NCBI GenBank assembly: GCA_002335385.1
Contig: DCVK01000067.1
Coordinates: 1 to 6,546, forward strand
Direction of reading: 5' to 3'
Source of the DNA: Candidatus Aminicenantes bacterium UBA2190
GTDB lineage: Bacteria; Acidobacteriota; Aminicenantia; UBA2199
Length of the DNA: 6,546 bases
Position 1 is the stretch's first letter. Every line of letters begins with the position of its first letter. The translations under genes were made by a program, and so were the position numbers. The notes under the pieces were generated by a model. That model ran no database searches, was not told the DNA's origin, and was given only the letters and a program-made list of their open reading frames with translations. Positions 5,259-6,546 of the stretch are shown here, one piece after another.

Positions 5259-6296
5259 CTACTCCAGGATGATCTTGCCGGCATTGCCCGAGAGCCCGAT
5301 CTCGAAGGCCCGCTTGAAATCCTGCATCGGGAAGCGGTGGGTGATCAGCGGCGCCAGGTCGACCTTGCCCGAGACCAGCAGGGCGTCCATCTGGTACCAG
5401 GTGTCGTACATGCGCCGGCCGTTGATGCCCTGGACGGTGATGCCGGGGAAGATGACGTCCCTGGCCAGGTCGAGGCTGAGCGGCTTGGCCGGGATGCCCA
5501 GCAGCGAATAGCGGCCGTTCTTGCGGATGGAGCGAAAACCCTGGGCGATGGCCGCCGGGTGGCCCGACATCTCCAGCACCACGTCGACGCCCTGCCCGTC
5601 GGTCGCCGCGCGCACGATCTCCTCCACGTTCTCCCGGGAGGGATCGATGACGCGGTCGGCGCCCATTTTTCCGGCCAGCTCCTGGCGGAAGGGCATCACC
5701 TCGCTGAGCAGGACCAGGGAGGCCCCGGCCGCCTTGCACACCGGGATGGCGGCGATGCCGATGGGCCCGCCGCCCAGGATGAGGAAGGTCTTGCCCACGG
5801 TGGCCCCGGCCATGACCGTGTGCACGGCGTTGCCGAAGGGGTCGTAGATCGCCGCCCACTCCGGGTCGATGCCCTTGGGCACGCGCCAAAGGTTGGACTC
5901 GGGCACGGCGATATAGTCGGCGAAGCAGCCGTCGCCGTCGACGCCGAGGATGACCACGTTCTCGCACAGGTGGGCGTTGCCGGTGCGGCACTGGAAGCAC
6001 TGGTGGCAGACCACGTGCATCTCGGCGGTCACCAGGTCCCCCACCTTGTAGTGGCGCACGTCGGCGCCGGCCTCCACAATCTCGCCGTAGAACTCGTGGC
6101 CGGTGGTGACCGGGGGCTTGATGCGGTTCTGCGACCACTCGTCCCATTTGTAGATGTGCAGGTCGGTGCCGCAGATGGCCCGCTTGCGGACCTGGATCAG
6201 CACTTCGTTGCCCTTGATGGCGGGGATCTTGACCTGCTGCATCTCCAGCCCGGGGCCGGAGTGCATTTTTCTCAGCGCCTTCATATTGCCAGTCAT
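5259..6296 (-). CDS. tdh: L-threonine 3-dehydrogenase
   Basis: A 345-residue zinc-dependent medium-chain dehydrogenase (E. coli Tdh has 341) that oxidises L-threonine with NAD+ to 2-amino-3-ketobutyrate in the cytoplasm. The catalytic zinc site is Cys42, His67 and Glu68 in ICGTDLHIYKWDEWSQ and TGHE. Thr44 and His47 are the proton-relay pair. Structural zinc is held by Cys97, Cys100, Cys103 and Cys111. His94 corresponds to the E. coli residue linked to threonine specificity. The nucleotide-binding motif is GGGPIG at 175-180, and Glu200 at the end of the second strand favours NAD over NADP. DPFGNAVHT at 152-160 and GRRMYDTWYQM near the C-terminus are typical of Tdh rather than sorbitol dehydrogenases. 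AAGGAG 8 bases upstream supports this start over Met5. The usual partner, 2-amino-3-ketobutyrate CoA ligase (kbl), is not in the window; a glycosyltransferase gene follows instead. Confidence 0.93.
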   Translation of the reverse strand: MTGNMKALRKMHSGPGLEMQQVKIPAIKGNEVLIQVRKRAICGTDLHIYKWDEWSQNRIKPPVTTGHEFYGEIVEAGADVRHYKVGDLVTAEMHVVCHQCFQCRTGNAHLCENVVILGVDGDGCFADYIAVPESNLWRVPKGIDPEWAAIYDPFGNAVHTVMAGATVGKTFLILGGGPIGIAAIPVCKAAGASLVLLSEVMPFRQELAGKMGADRVIDPSRENVEEIVRAATDGQGVDVVLEMSGHPAAIAQGFRSIRKNGRYSLLGIPAKPLSLDLARDVIFPGITVQGINGRRMYDTWYQMDALLVSGKVDLAPLITHRFPMQDFKRAFEIGLSGNAGKIILE

Positions 6297-6304
6297 GAGA
6301 GATT

Positions 6305-6353
6305 CTCCTTATTTTGAAGATGCCATTTTAGTATTATCGGCGGGGTTTGGCAA
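6305..6353 (-). promoter_or_regulatory. tdh promoter and ribosome-binding site
   Basis: On the minus strand, TTGCCA (6348-6353) is followed by exactly 17 bases and TAAAAT (6325-6330), each 5 of 6 to the sigma70 consensus. AAGGAG (6305-6310) lies 8 bases before the tdh ATG. The predicted leader is only about 20 bases, leaving no room for a riboswitch. Confidence 0.6.
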
Positions 6354-6393
6354 GTGGAAAATAGTGGCAGTGATAGCAGGTGATGAAAGTAAT

Positions 6394-6505
6394 CGGTTTA
6401 CGGTGGACGGTCTACGGTTGACGGTAAGAACAGAGGGAATCGTAAGACTAAAATTCCAAATCCCAAGCACCAAATTCCAAATAAATTCCAAATTCAAAAT
6501 TCGAA
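6394..6505 (-). repeat. Modular heptad repeat, half-element 3 (leftward)
   Basis: On the minus strand the order is TTCGAAT, TTTGAAT, TTGGAAT, the 4-mer TTAT (6481-6484), TTGGAAT, TTGGTGC, TTGGGAT, TTGGAAT and TTTAGTC. A 19-base spacer after AGTCTT leads to four CCGTNNA heptads plus CCG at 6394-6424. This is the inverted counterpart of half-element 1, with the same TTAT interruption and the same number of G/C heptads. The G/C array ends 40 bases upstream of the tdh -35 box. A small hairpin (TCCCC at 6506-6510 with GGGGA at 6515-6519) follows its outer end. Confidence 0.85.
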
Positions 6506-6522
6506 TCCCCTGGCGGGGACTT

Positions 6523-6546
6523 GAGATATGATCGAAAGTTGTGTAT
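6523..6546. repeat. Right copy of 24-bp terminal inverted repeat
   Basis: These last 24 bases, ending AAAGTTGTGTAT, are the exact reverse complement of bases 1-24. Joined end to start they would form a 48-bp perfect palindrome, similar in arrangement to the head-to-head palindrome at 4122-4288. Confidence 0.9.

Noticed and set aside
4461..6317. Plus-strand open frame of 618 codons spanning the glycosyltransferase and tdh genes
   Set aside because: It is antisense to two clearly recognised genes, crosses their boundary and has a repetitive charged composition without motifs.
6309..6497. Small minus-strand frame of 62 codons at the right end
   Set aside because: Nearly all of it is translated repeat (FIWNLVLGIWNF, TVNRRPSTVNR) running through the tdh promoter, with no sign of being a gene.
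1..6546. Autonomous transposon bounded by the terminal inverted repeats
   Set aside because: No transposase, integrase or resolvase is encoded; all four genes are metabolic or surface-related, so at most a non-autonomous or composite arrangement is possible.

Overview
The window is GC-rich bacterial DNA in its genes and strikingly A/T-rich, repeat-laden DNA between them. The layout suggests an uncultured Gram-negative-type bacterium of the Acidobacteriota/Aminicenantes sort or a similar metagenomic lineage. Reasons are the exported S46 dipeptidyl-peptidase with a signal peptide, the PurF paralogue, and the dense heptad-type intergenic repeats. The phylum is inference; no marker gene is present. 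No rRNA, tRNA, CRISPR array or transposase was seen.

Layout: (1) 1-170, the left end, starting with a 24-bp sequence that recurs exactly inverted at the right end, then a modular 7-bp-periodic repeat. (2) 180-1666, a near-consensus promoter and a PurF-family phosphoribosyltransferase that keeps the PRPP and iron-sulfur residues but has lost the glutaminase nucleophile. (3) 1667-1819, an inverted-repeat element of GTGATRA heptads filling the gap between that stop codon and the next ribosome-binding site. (4) 1831-3993, a secreted S46 peptidase with a DPP11-type specificity arginine. (5) 3994-4346, a convergent intergenic region with two heptad arrays around a large imperfect palindrome. (6) 4347-5207 and 5259-6296, both on the minus strand: a GT2 glycosyltransferase downstream of L-threonine 3-dehydrogenase, separated by a short gap with two GC hairpins. 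(7) 6297-6546, the tdh promoter, another inverted copy of the modular repeat, and the second 24-bp end.

The window is close to mirror-symmetric: end repeat, half-element, promoter, two genes, central palindrome, two genes, promoter, half-element, end repeat. Each two-gene block is bracketed by half-elements that point inward. This could mean repeat-bracketed cassettes, or only a repeat family that fills intergenic gaps. The ends may also be an assembly break at repeats.

Functionally, the peptidase (releasing dipeptides outside the cytoplasm) and threonine dehydrogenase (amino-acid oxidation) both fit a peptide- or amino-acid-using lifestyle. They are in separate transcription units, so no shared pathway is claimed. 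The glycosyltransferase probably acts in surface polysaccharide synthesis, and the role of the PurF paralogue is open.
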